NCBI GenBank assembly: GCA_000444245.1
Contig: ATSW01002083.1
Span: 1-20,766, forward strand
Length of the DNA: 20,766 bases
Reading direction: 5' to 3'
Source: Botryllus schlosseri
Taxonomy: Eukaryota > Chordata > Ascidiacea > Stolidobranchia > Styelidae
Under the pieces are notes generated by a model. It was not told the DNA's origin, did no database searches, and saw nothing but the letters and a program-made list of their open reading frames with translations. This document shows positions 1 to 8,718 of this stretch, piece after piece. The stretch's first letter is position 1, and each line of letters opens with the position of its first letter. Made by a program: the position numbers and the translations under genes.

Positions 1-1006
1 TGGCGTAAGAAGGACATATGAATATATAGTAGAACGATAGTTCTATATATCCCTGAGTTCTCATTGCAAACAAATATTCGACAAAATCTTTCGTTGTGCT
101 CATCGCGAAATATCCACCGACCATGTTTCCGTGAATGCAGTGGATTATTTTAATTCATATAAAATGAATTTGGCATACTTTTGGATTGCCAATTCCCCGT
201 TATAACATTCCCTTCGCGCTAGCTACTCCAAGTCGTTTCGACACCTTCCTCTTCATCTATTCATTGTATCGCAGTTTTGTGCTGTTTTGAAATGATGAGA
301 ATAATAATAAACTGATACTTATACTGATAACTCGGCTTATTTTCTACAAAATGTTTTGAGCTAGGTACTTTATTCTGCAGCGCACTGCGTGTCGAAATCG
401 TAAAGGCACTGTAGGCTATACTGCACAACTTTTGAGAGTGATGCCCTTTGTACAGGAAAGATGTTTTGAAGCTTTTTGACCAAAATAATAACCAAATATA
501 CTTGTATTTGAGAGCTATAAAATTAAATCGTCAGATTATTCTTCATCGTATCATAAAGGATGATATTGTGTAGCGTTGTTACCCCATTCATGTTAAAGCT
601 AAGAGCTTGGTGCAGTATTAAATGTAATGTGAGCAAATCTGTACCACATTCACAGTTTATTTAGTAGTCACACAAAGCAATAAAACAAAACCCAATACAA
701 TTAACTTCAATGTATGGCCAATCGCAGAGCAGAATTCGGGATGTGTAGGCTACATCGATCTCGAACCAAATGCGATGAGCCCGTAGTCCTTACCCGATGG
801 TNGTTATAACAGCCTGGATTTGATCCCGAGAATAGCACATCCAATTATACCGTTTATTAGTCGAGTGGTCTACTAGTGAAGTCCTAACCCGAAAGTGGAC
901 TTTGACCACAAACCCATTGCTTTTTATACAGTCCTTAAAATAGGTGGGCGCCGAACTCGGGCAATATTTGAAAGGGCCGCTGGAGTAAAAACGTCAAGAA
1001 CCACGG
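1..1006 (+). mobile_element. hAT DNA transposon, family F1 copy A (left end outside window)
   Basis: The segment ends in a degenerate inverted repeat (about 950-1006) closely resembling the right end of the element at 11013-14822: a GGGCGCC block, a GCTGGAG block, then AAGAACCAC. Internal blocks also align with that copy. Bases about 60-210 match 11220-11335, and bases about 336-560 match about 13085-13340, including a long shared stretch near 490-550. There is no transposase frame. Compared with copy B it lacks several hundred bases internally, between about 560 and 930. The left end and the left target duplication are off the window. It carries a LINE/SINE tail insertion at 225-335. The hAT assignment rests on copy B, where the end motif and 8-bp duplication are visible. 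Confidence 0.75.
225..335 (+). repeat. Non-LTR retrotransposon (LINE/SINE) 3' tail inside F1 copy A
   Basis: About 111 bases are present here but absent at the matching point of F1 copy B (near 13090-13100). The segment aligns with 7219-7318: both start ACTCCAAGTCG, share TTCATTGTATCGCA and TTTTGTG, and end in a simple AT-rich run (ATAATAATAATAA here, an ATG repeat there). A repeated 3' segment with a microsatellite tail is typical of 5'-truncated LINE or SINE copies. The family cannot be named. Confidence 0.55.
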
Positions 1007-2273
1007 TAATAGATAGTAGACGCTCTGAAAAAAAGGATCGTCGCTTTCTATAGTCGAAGGACAATCTAGCTCTGTAGTTTTTATATGTTTATGCATGTAT
1101 TACAACATTGCCCTGTCACGGACACTTAAAGGGTATGTGGACCTCTGTTTAATAGCCCGCGCTCGAAATTCTTATCCGAATAATATAGATACTTAACGAG
1201 GAGAAATGTGATGCATCGTGGCTATACAGTATAGTCAAAGTTGATAATTGCGAGTGATTTTGATCCAACACCACGACAGCAGAGTAGCCTATATTAGAAC
1301 AATGGCAGGACCCGTATGATGCCCAATTAGGGCATTCAACAACGCAGCAATTCGCGGCGTTTCGTTGTATTATGAACGAACTCAGTTCAATTCGGCAGCG
1401 AGGGGCAAGTTTCCTGCAACATGATATGTTTCTTACGCCTTAGGTGGGTTATAAGTAGATGATAATATACGGTTTTCCCTGGCCATAATCTTGTTGAGAT
1501 CAAGTTGCAGGAGATACGACACGCGAACTTGCATTTACGCAATAGCTTTCGTTCTTAGCGATTAGCCCTTTGAAGCTAAGCGTCATACAATTGCTACTAC
1601 CATGAAACAAGTTGGGCCTCAGAAATATATAGCCTAATTTCACCTTTGACTGCTCGTCTATTTATACCCAAGTAGGGTTCGAGTTATATTGTTGAAAAGG
1701 CAGGGCCGAAAAATGCAGCTAGCTCAGTCTCACGTGCTTAAATGTACCTCATGCGCGCAATACATTTATCACAACACACGTGGTATTTATGGGTTAAATG
1801 AGCTTTGGATTTCCTTCATCTCTCCACACTATGTATTGTATACCTGAGATCGAACATGGTGACAAGTGCTATTCACTGCTGTAGCTCATTATTATGTAAA
1901 CCCCCACCCCCCATCCCCAACCTACCGATGTTTAATGCTCGATGATAGCGGAAAATAATGAGCATTTTGGAATCAGCTCCTCAAAGTTTCCAAACACTAT
2001 AGAAATATAAAGATAAACAAAATTAATTTTTCCCGGTTATGTTACATTTTTTTTTATTAGTGTTCGTTATATCGTCATTGTGGCTATTGAGATCTGTGTT
2101 GAGCACATAAAGTCATAAATAACTCAATAAAATAAGAAATGAATAGGGGCAACGAAGTTTTATGGTTTTTGGTTGTAGTTTCAACATAGACCTTTCACGA
2201 AGCCTTTAAAACCAGCCCACGAACGCTAAAGGGATCCATGGACCACAATATAAGAATCCATGGCTCGTTTCAG
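1007..2273. other. No recognisable gene; probably P450 intron or upstream sequence
   Basis: About 1.27 kb between the F1 copy A end and the first recognisable P450 exon. It contains a C-rich run at 1901-1917 and open frames of 50 to 65 codons (1288-1443 and about 1650-1845 on +) that resemble no family I know. No stretch convincingly encodes the P450 segment that should precede exon 2274, so the missing upstream exons are probably left of base 1. The last bases supply a good splice acceptor (GTTTCAG, ending 2273). Confidence 0.5.
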
Positions 2274-2525
2274 ATTGTGAAGAGGAGCGAGCCCATCATT
2301 TCCTAATTCTACTGTGGGCCGCACAAGCCAACGCTTTACCAGCGGTGTTCTGGACCGTTTACCACCTCCTTCAAAATCGACCTGCTCTAAACCAAACTAT
2401 GTCGGAATGCGATGACATTCTGACGGACAAAAACGCGAAAGACGAAACGCGCGATTGCGAAAGTGGCGAAAATAGCCAAATCCGAAAATTGGCTCGATCG
2501 GATCTCGCGAAAATGGCTGTACTTG
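2274..2525 (+). CDS. P450 exon A: I-helix to J' helix
   Basis: The acceptor GTTTCAG (ends 2273) precedes AT-TGT-GAA-GAG; the donor is CTTG|GTAAGC. The exon reads EEERAHHF, then LLWAAQANALPAVFW, then WTVYHLLQNRPALNQ, matching the I and J helices of CYP7A1. A charged stretch follows (DKNAKDETRDCESGEN) and then ARSDLAKMAVL, which corresponds to the L-x-x-L-P-V-L segment before the K helix. The last base G is the first base of a split Asp codon completed at 3725. The open frame continues upstream to 2210, so a longer exon is possible, but the similarity starts at about 2279. Confidence 0.9.
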
Positions 2526-5500
2526 GTAAGCATGAAAATTATATGTTTTACAATGTTACGCACGTAATTACGTGTGTGGGCCATTGAGGCTGTATGTGTT
2601 ATAGGCGGCATGGCGCATCCCTTTCCTTATTGCACAAGCACCGATGAAATAGCTCTCATAATCAAGTAGGCAATTGGTTTGAATTGTAGAAGATGCATCG
2701 AATGTGATTGCGATAAATGTGTTTAACACACACTTTACAACCTAACTCATTTGCATACCACGCCTATAATATCTATCAAAACACAAGATCTAAAGCGGGC
2801 CGCCTCTGATCGCGTGCGTGAGCCAAAGACCATTGTCCAGTGCAAAGTTGGACGATTAGTAAATTTTCAGCTTTTCCGAATCAGATTAAAATAAGAATGA
2901 TAGCTACGTAGTTTATCCCAATAAGAGTACTATTAAAATTACTGAATTGGCAAAAAACTTGGAAATTGAATCAAGCTCCGTTGATATCAAATCAGAATTT
3001 ATTTTCGTAAGCATACGAATAGGACAGGAAAACCAAAAATAATTAAAATGATAGCATATACAAACATTTCATAAATAAGATTAGACTTAGATTACCTGCT
3101 TCTCGTTCTAATCAATTGAATTGGAACTGTCCGGGCCAGTTGCAGTGCCTATATCTTCGGCACGCGGACAGGTGAACTTTCAAAAATCAACATCAAGTCA
3201 ATGAAAGAATTTGCCGCTTTCTTTTTGATATCTCGCCTTTTATGTGTGGTTTTATTTCATTTTCTGCAAATACCTGTTAAAATCGCGATCTCCATTTTGA
3301 CTGTACGATTTCTCTTGAAAGAAATGTTACTTCGCGAGTTGCATGATTCTATTATACTGTTAAATGTTTCAAAATTGTACTGTCGAATTTCGTTAAATTT
3401 TATTGAAAATGTGTTTCAGCCATCAGATATAACTGGTTTGAACGAGTTGTGTATAGGCGACCTTGAAACAGTTCGCTACATAACACGCAGCATCGTAACG
3501 CAGAATAAGTCGAAAGTATAGATACCATGAACTCGCACGTCAGAGAGCGTTGCAAATTACGATGCAAATTTCTAAATCCATTCAAAATTGGGTGTTTCAT
3601 TTCTCTAATCCAAGCAAAAGACTTCAATCAGTTACATTGTGCATCCAAGAATAAAATTGAAGCATATTTCAAATATCTGACAACCACTGCATGGCGTAGT
3701 CCACATCACTGAACCTCCTTTCAGACGCTTGCATCAAGGAATCGCTACGAATCGCAGGATCCAGCATGGTTGTCAGAAAGGCAATGCGCGACGGAAGCAT
3801 TTCAATTAGCACCGGCGAACGATTCTCTGTGCGGAAAGGAGATTATGCCATGTTTTATTCCGNANTAACTCATATGGACCCGGAACTGTTTGCATCTCCA
3901 AAGGTATTTAACTTTCATCTAGTCNTCTACCAGCCGCTTACCACGTAACGAAACTACGCATATCAGGTTANATATGATAACATGCTGATTTTGAACATGC
4001 TCTGCAGTTTTACTGCGTCCCTGCGCATTCCGCTTTTAATTAATACGAATTGATTGAACCGATTTTTCCTATATCACATATAGCCCAGAGGGTTTTCAAC
4101 CTTTTTGACCTCACGGGCCGGTCAAACTTCGAAACAGTTGGTGCGAACCGGNGGACCTGCAAAAATCAAAATTACCGCCAAATCTAATTAATGCATGCAG
4201 GTAACACAGANGNAACATTGGAAACTTCATTTCATGCTGCCTATTTATATTAGGTACGAGGTTCAATCGAAGTTTCTGCGAGGCGGGGCNCGCAAAGTCC
4301 TGTGGCTGTTAAGGAACAATAAATCGATCGTGATCATTCGGTATCCTTTGTCAGAAATGCGACTTTTTTTGCTATCGAGTGTCGCGTCGTCGGAATTCCA
4401 CAAANTTTATTTATAAGTTTACATAACTTTCACATATAAAGTGTCTGAGACGAGNAGTAGGCAGCTTATAAAACAGTTTCGTACAGGACATGCGCCACTG
4501 TGAAGTATAGCCTGTGAGAAGTAGACGGTGAACTCTCTATTGCGACACGATACAAAATACGTTCCAAACTTCGAAATCAATATAAAACTTAATTGCTGTA
4601 TTTCGGAATTGAAGGGTAAAATTCTAATGTATTCGGCGGAACGGCGGTTGAGAACCACTGATAGCCCATATAATCACACGGCAAATAGGGACAGCGGTGA
4701 CCAGAAACGAAGTACGTATACTTTGTCAAAGTACTCACCTACTAATATGGATGTTGCCTAAACGTGCACTTCTTACACGACTGGTTTTGTTTTTAGATTG
4801 CTTCCACTTATACGTAACAGTTTTTTAGGAAAAACTTTAGACTTTTGTAACGCAGAAAGTAGTTTCGGGGTATGTTTGCATCCCATTTACGCGTGAATTT
4901 GTCATACCAACTGAAGAAACAGACTCTGTACCGCGGCAACTGAATATATATTTATATATTGTAGCCCTAGTGTCATCATAGTCATTTGGCTTTATTATAG
5001 CTTAGGCCTACACGTGTTCATTTATCGCGCTCTGAACCTCCAGATGTCTTGTGTCCAGCACTAACTGTACGCTTCTGCTAGAGCAGGGGTGGGAAAACGG
5101 CGGCCCACAACAACGTTTTGCGTGGCCCGCGAAAGCCTCAAGAAATGTTGCAAAAGTATTGATGAAATGTGCACTGAAAATCAAATTGCTATGGGTGCTC
5201 GATTAAACTATTCCCTACTCTATCTCAACATGATAATGATTAATTATATTCTTACCGCAGTATTTTTTATTTTATTGATGGCGCGATAGCTCGACCTCGC
5301 GGCCAATGCATTTTGAAAGTTTTCAATTTCTCGACATGACAGAAAGTGAAACGTAAAGTGACTTAATTCTGACCACGAGTGTGATTTTAGATTGGCAACC
5401 CGAGCAAGTTGATTACGTTTGTGCTGTACTTGGAAAAACCGATTCGTGAGTGTGTTAGATCGATTCGTCTGTGTATAAAAGTATTTGTAGGTAGAACACA

Positions 5501-6993
5501 TGTATATATTATATAAGAATATATCTAAAGGTTATGGTTATGATGCGGTCAGCACTCTGTGTCCTGGAGTTGAACCAAAAGTACAGTCAGCAAAGCTATT
5601 AACAGATCGCTGCTCACAGACTCAAATTTACATCCCCTTCTAAGAATGAGGACAACCTATACTTTCATCCCTAATTTTGACAATGCGGATTACCAGTTTT
5701 TAAATTCTCGTCAATGTTTCTGACGCGTGCACTCGAAATCATCAAATCAATATTTGGCTGTTTTAAATATACAAACACAATATATATTATTTACATGTCG
5801 TCGTTCACTATAGTCAAATAACAATATTGAATTTTGGCTTAGTAGGCCTATCCTAATTTTATATAGTGTGACCCGTAAATGGATTCAAATGTTGAAAGCA
5901 GCCCGCGAGCTAAAAAATTTGCCCTCCCTGTGCTAGCATGTTGTACCGATTGCTCGGAATGAATGATAGCTGTTGTTATGGTTAACCTATGTCAACCTAT
6001 CTGGATGACCTGATGGCGCAAAGATAGACAGTGATTATAATCTCAATGTTTCGACCCAGGGATTCAATATAGGCCCACGTTCGATTAAAGTAAAGCACAC
6101 TAGCACAGTACTCTACTGAAAACCTCAACGAAATATCGTATGGCACCGTAGCCTACAGAGTTGGGCAACTAGATTTCTTCTACCTTTTTTAAATTAGATT
6201 AGACTTCGAGATATAGTTGCGCAGCTTATTTAAAATTAGAATTACGGAAGTCGCATAAACTCGGAAATTGCAGCAAATTCCGAATATTCTGAAACAGATA
6301 CATTAAGCATCAAGTTAAATTCATATCCAAATCAAAGTTTGTCTCATAAGCATGGCATGGCAAATGTCCGTACAAAAAGTTTGGCTCGTTTATTCGCACT
6401 AACAGTTATCCTGTGGTATGTTCAGAATAATCAGAAATTAGGTTGGAATTAAAATGATAGCATAGAAAAATTTCACAGATTAGATTAGAATTACAATACT
6501 TGTATTTCACTCTGATTGGTCTATTTATCCGTTTTTCTTGGAGGGGTAGGCGTATACTTAGACGAAATATATCGTACCGTAATGGCCATTTTATAATTTC
6601 CAGCAATACAACTATCATCGACACATACTTCCGAGCCAAATCTTATTCAAAGGCCGTAGAAAGAAAAGCGACGACTCCGCGATCAGCGTTTCAGAACAGG
6701 AAGACGACGATAACCTCCTCTCCGTTCCAAAAGCTAGGAGAAGATACAGTTCAACCACGTTAAATCTCTCGTCGTCAACCGCTATCCTCACATTCGGATG
6801 CGGTGGAAGCAGGTGCCCCGGACGTCACCTTGCGACGGCCGAAATCAAGCTGATCATACTGCACTTGTTCAAATATTACAACGTCCAGTTCGGAGATGTT
6901 CAACAGAAAACGCCTGTCTATGATATGAAACACTTGGGCTTCGGAGTAATGCCGCCTGCGTCTGATGTTAAAGTTCGCATTACGCCCAAATAA
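2274..6993 (+). CDS. Cytochrome P450, CYP7/CYP8/CYP39 group (C-terminal half, three exons)
   Basis: Joined exons 2274-2525, 3725-3903 and 6604-6993 encode about 272 residues with no stop, ending at TAA 6991-6993. Visible landmarks in order are the I-helix LLWAAQANALPAVFW, the K-helix ExxR motif in IKESLRIAG, a THMDPELFASPK block, and the heme loop FGCGGSRCPG with its cysteine ligand. The chain ends in LGFGVMPPASDVKVRITPK. CYP7 and CYP8 enzymes have an Asn-type I-helix (WASQANTIPATFW in CYP7A1) instead of the usual acid-Thr pair. This gene shares that feature, which is the main ground for the group. Known members are ER-membrane heme enzymes acting on sterols or prostaglandin H2; the substrate here is unknown. 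Intron phases match (phase 1 at 2525/3725, phase 0 at 3903/6604). About 250 N-terminal residues, including the membrane anchor, are not in the window. It looks like a functional gene, but N bases blur two codons. Confidence 0.92.
2838..3130 (+). mobile_element. Repeat family R3, copy 1 (hAT-like MITE) in P450 intron
   Basis: Bases 2870-2990 (TTTTCAGCTTTTCCGAATCAG, then the ACTTGGAAATTGAATC stretch) align with 18475-18600. Bases 3040-3110 (AATTAAAATGATAGCATA, then ATTAGACTTAGATTA) align with 6440-6510. It starts CAGTGCAAAGTTGG. The ends are blurred and no clear 8-bp duplication was found, so the limits are approximate. It is noncoding. Confidence 0.5.
3131..3724. other. Remainder of P450 intron; possible eroded hAT segment
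   Basis: About 590 bases between R3 copy 1 and exon B. The start (CAGTGCC at 3143, then GGCACGCGGACAGG) looks like a hAT end, and CAACCACTG at 3681-3689 could be the opposite end. The flanking 8 bases do not match, so the element is unproven. A 106-codon open frame at 3201-3521 shows no family similarity and has no sister frame. Confidence 0.25.
3725..3903 (+). CDS. P450 exon B: K helix (ExxR) and PERF-like region
   Basis: The acceptor is CTCCTTTCAG (ends 3724) and the donor is CCAAAG|GTATTT. With the G from exon A it reads D-ACIKESLRIAGSSMVV: Glu at 3739-3741 and Arg at 3748-3750 form ExxR. Next come RKAMRDGSISIS, ERFSVRKGDYAMFYS and THMDPELFASPK. These align with the DGSYNIRKDDIIALY and HLDPEIYPDP blocks of CYP7A1. 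Codons at 3862-3867 contain N bases, so two residues are unreadable; the second (NTA) is probably Leu. The exon is 179 nt, which completes 60 codons with the split base. Confidence 0.9.
4086..4660. mobile_element. Short nonautonomous hAT element (575 bp) in P450 intron
   Basis: The left end is CAGAGGGTTTTCAACC. The right end, read on the other strand, is CAGTGGTTCTCAACCG. This is the CAGNGGTTCTCAACC end common in hAT elements. The direct repeat ATAGCCCA lies at 4080-4087 and 4661-4668. On the left it overlaps the first two bases (CA) of the element, as expected if one CA was lost by slippage. No transposase frame. Seven N bases lie inside. Confidence 0.7.
5084..5930. mobile_element. Nonautonomous hAT element with CAGGGGTGGG ends (847 bp)
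   Basis: The left end is CAGGGGTGGGAAAACGGCGG. The right end on the other strand is CAGGGAGGGCAAATTTTTTA, followed inward by GCTCGCGGGC; the left has a similar GGCCCGCG block. The flanks are TGCTAGAG (5076-5083) and TGCTAGCA (5931-5938), 6 of 8 bases equal. The CAGGGGTGGG motif and 8-bp duplication are known hAT hallmarks. No transposase frame is seen. It sits in the P450 intron between 3904 and 6603. Confidence 0.75.
6156..6520 (+). mobile_element. Repeat family R3, copy 2 (hAT-like MITE) in P450 intron
   Basis: It begins CAGAGTTGGGCAACTAGA, a hAT-type end, followed by many ATTAGATTAGA-like subterminal motifs. Its inner right part shares AATTAAAATGATAGCATA and ATTAGATTAGAATTA with copy 1. 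The left part GGGCAACTAG resembles GCGCAACTAG of copy 3 at 18455. The right end is not sharp. It ends just upstream of the terminal P450 exon. Confidence 0.5.
6604..6993 (+). CDS. P450 terminal exon: heme-binding loop and C-terminus
   Basis: The acceptor TAATTTCCAG ends at 6603. The exon opens QYNYHRHILP, matching the FKYDRYL block, and is in phase 0 with exon B. Residues 17-58 form a linker about 30 residues longer than in CYP7A1: basic GRRKKS, acidic EQEDDD, basic KARRRYSS, then a Ser/Thr-rich stretch. The heme loop is residues 64-73 (FGCGGSRCPG), with the ligand Cys codon at 6814-6816. RHLATAEIKLIILHLFKYY follows as the L helix, then a prostacyclin-synthase-like tail. The stop TAA is at 6991-6993. 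The linker keeps frame with the heme loop and has no stop, but part of it could be a mis-spliced intron remnant. Confidence 0.92.
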   Translation, partial: QYNYHRHILPSQILFKGRRKKSDDSAISVSEQEDDDNLLSVPKARRRYSSTTLNLSSSTAILTFGCGGSRCPGRHLATAEIKLIILHLFKYYNVQFGDVQQKTPVYDMKHLGFGVMPPASDVKVRITPK

Positions 6994-7218
6994 TCGTGTT
7001 GGAGGAGGCATGAAACGAAAGCCTTTAGCACAAAGGATATAGTCCATCCTCAAGATTACCGGACCACGATTGACTTATCGATCTCGCTTTCCATGGCATG
7101 CCGCCCTATTTCTTGTCGCTTTTCTTTTTTCTATACTATATTCTTTACCTTTGTTCAGTGTGCATGCCTCCTCTTTACATTGCCTAGGCCAAGGTGAGTG
7201 TCTGATTCCATAGACTAT

Positions 7219-7318
7219 ACTCCAAGTCGCATCGACATCTGTCTTTTCATTGTATCGCATTTTGTGGTGTATTGAACTGATAAAAATTGCTAATAAACCA
7301 ATGATGATGATGATGATG
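7219..7318 (+). repeat. LINE/SINE 3' tail ending in (ATG)6
   Basis: This aligns with 225-335 (ACTCCAAGTCG, TTCATTGTATCGCA, TTTTGTG) and ends in six perfect ATG units at 7301-7318. Its 5' limit could be further left, since only the part shared with the first copy can be delimited. It lies about 225 bases downstream of the P450 stop codon, in what may be its 3' UTR. Confidence 0.5.
7292..7297 (+). promoter_or_regulatory. AATAAA, possible polyadenylation signal for the P450 gene
   Basis: A canonical AATAAA lies about 300 bases after the P450 stop. It belongs to the LINE/SINE tail at 7219-7318, so if used, the gene has adopted a repeat-derived signal. No GT-rich downstream element was examined beyond the TGATGATGG run. 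Confidence 0.3.
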
Positions 7319-7586
7319 GTAGGTTTACGATACGATGTTATGCGACATGGACGGTAGGGTACGAAATGACGATGTTTTTTTCGTCCTGTACCGCACTTCT
7401 TCCAATAAGTATTATAAACGCAGTTGTGTTGCTTGTTATAGGAATGACAATTTCTGCGTTGCGAATTGCCTGTGGCCAAATCGATATTTAATGTGATACG
7501 CGCGACATGTGTCATTTTCAATATTATTATTGATAATATTAATATTGATATGTGATTGCTATCGAATTTCACGATGGAGTGTAATA

Positions 7587-7738
7587 CATTGGTTTCTAAC
7601 CGTTTGTTAGCACGGATGACCCCTAACTTATTTTGTGTGGTTGCGTGCAATCCTTATAATGTACAGTGGTAGTTCCAACAGTGGACTCTTGATAGACACC
7701 CTGAAACTAGTCTTCGGACCCCAAATTAAGAACCGCTG
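7587..7738. mobile_element. Very short hAT remnant (152 bp)
   Basis: The left end is CATTGGTTTCTAACCGTTTG. The right end on the other strand is CAGCGGTTCTTAATTTGGGG. Both are variants of the CAGNGGTTCTNAACC hAT end, each followed inward by a GGA-CCCC block typical of family F2. The flanking octamers GTGTAATA and GTGCAGTT agree at only 5 of 8 positions. It is probably an internally deleted relative of F2. Confidence 0.5.
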
Positions 7739-7931
7739 GTGCAGTTTGGTATCCTGGCATCACATCAATCATGAAAATGGCTCAAGAAACAAATAATTAA
7801 CGCAATATATTTTGTTTATTGATTGATGTTATGGGGCCGAAATATGCAGTTTGTGTAGTGTTCAATTTTCTACATCGAAAATAGCATATGGTTTGGTTGG
7901 AGACACCAACGAGTAGCCTATATGGTGTAGC

Positions 7932-8718
7932 TAGGGTTGCATTTAAAACAAATGGTTTTTGTCAAGTTGTGAAATCATGCCATAATTGTGCAAAATACTT
8001 TCCAAAAAACATGTTGTATTTGCCTACGGACAATTACCACCCAATATAGTCGACGTATATCGATATGGGGTGGTTGCGACCCTCAAAATAGTCGGTTCAA
8101 CAGTTATAGTACAGATATTACCTCAAAGGGGATGTTTGCAATTGCGCATGTTTTTTTCTATCCTTTATTTGATACACGTTTTTAGAGGAATCAGTTCGTC
8201 TTTTAACTGTCCTTATTTGTATTTCGTGTTTGTAGTAATTGTATTTGTACGGTTTTAGTGGTTTGTTTGTTTGATTGCCGTTTTAAATTGTCTTTTTCGC
8301 TTGTATAAATTGCCCTCGCAACTGTTGTCTCGCCCTCCATTCCATCGAGCAACGGACGAAAAAGTGCTATTGCGAATCTTGATTATGCATCTTCGGGTTT
8401 CAACCAACCAAAGCCTTGTTCAATAAGGAGTGCTTGGATGTGTTATATTGAATATAAGACTGATAAGCAAGGTTTGCATAGTCCGAAGCAGATTCGACTC
8501 CTGCTAAATCGGAACTCATTAAGATTGGAGTGTCACGTAGAAACAGGGCCTATATTTACCCTATATTTTCAATGATCAACGACAATCCACTATTACTGCA
8601 CTATTGAATATTCGTGACGTCATGGCTTAAAAAATCAACAATAAAAACATGTTTTAAACAAGGTGCTTGTTCTAAACGTTTTTGTTTTAAATAGATTTTT
8701 GTTTTAAATGCAACCCTA
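7932..8718. mobile_element. hAT element with TAGGGTTGCATTTAAAAC ends (787 bp)
   Basis: The two ends are perfect inverted copies for the first 21 bases (beginning TAGGGTTGCATTTAAAACAA). The inner edge continues with TTTTGTTTTAAA motifs. The flanks are GGTGTAGC (7924-7931) and GGTGTGGC (8719-8726), 7 of 8 equal, which is a hAT-size duplication. TAGGG ends are known in the Ac branch of hAT. Open frames in 7986-8258 do not resemble transposase, so it appears nonautonomous. Only one copy is in the window. Confidence 0.8.

Noticed and set aside
760-840. tRNA-like GGATTTGATCCC (B-box-like) in F1 copy A
   Set aside because: No matching A box at proper distance and no cloverleaf; it could be a relic of a SINE, but nothing supports it.
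1288-1443. 51-codon + frame in the region upstream of P450 exon A
   Set aside because: Tested as a P450 upstream exon. No match to CYP7/8 helices, and it ends in TAG without a usable donor before it.
1462-1560. Frame reading VFP then EIRHANLHL, faintly like the CYP7A1 G-H region (VFP and LRHENLQK)
   Set aside because: The spacing is wrong by about 15 residues and there is no donor before the stop. Coincidence is likelier.
3201-3521. 106-codon + frame in the P450 intron, hydrophobic start
   Set aside because: No family resemblance, no sister copy, no splice or promoter context; the composition is that of AT-rich intron.
3143-3689. Possible hAT element with CAGTGCC and CAACCACTG ends
   Set aside because: Flanking octamers do not match and the inverted similarity stops after a few bases.
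7075-7650. 191-codon open frame on the minus strand, the longest in the window
   Set aside because: It starts inside the 152-bp hAT remnant and runs through the ATG microsatellite (read as a run of Ile) and the LINE/SINE tail. A frame made of three unrelated repeats is not a gene.
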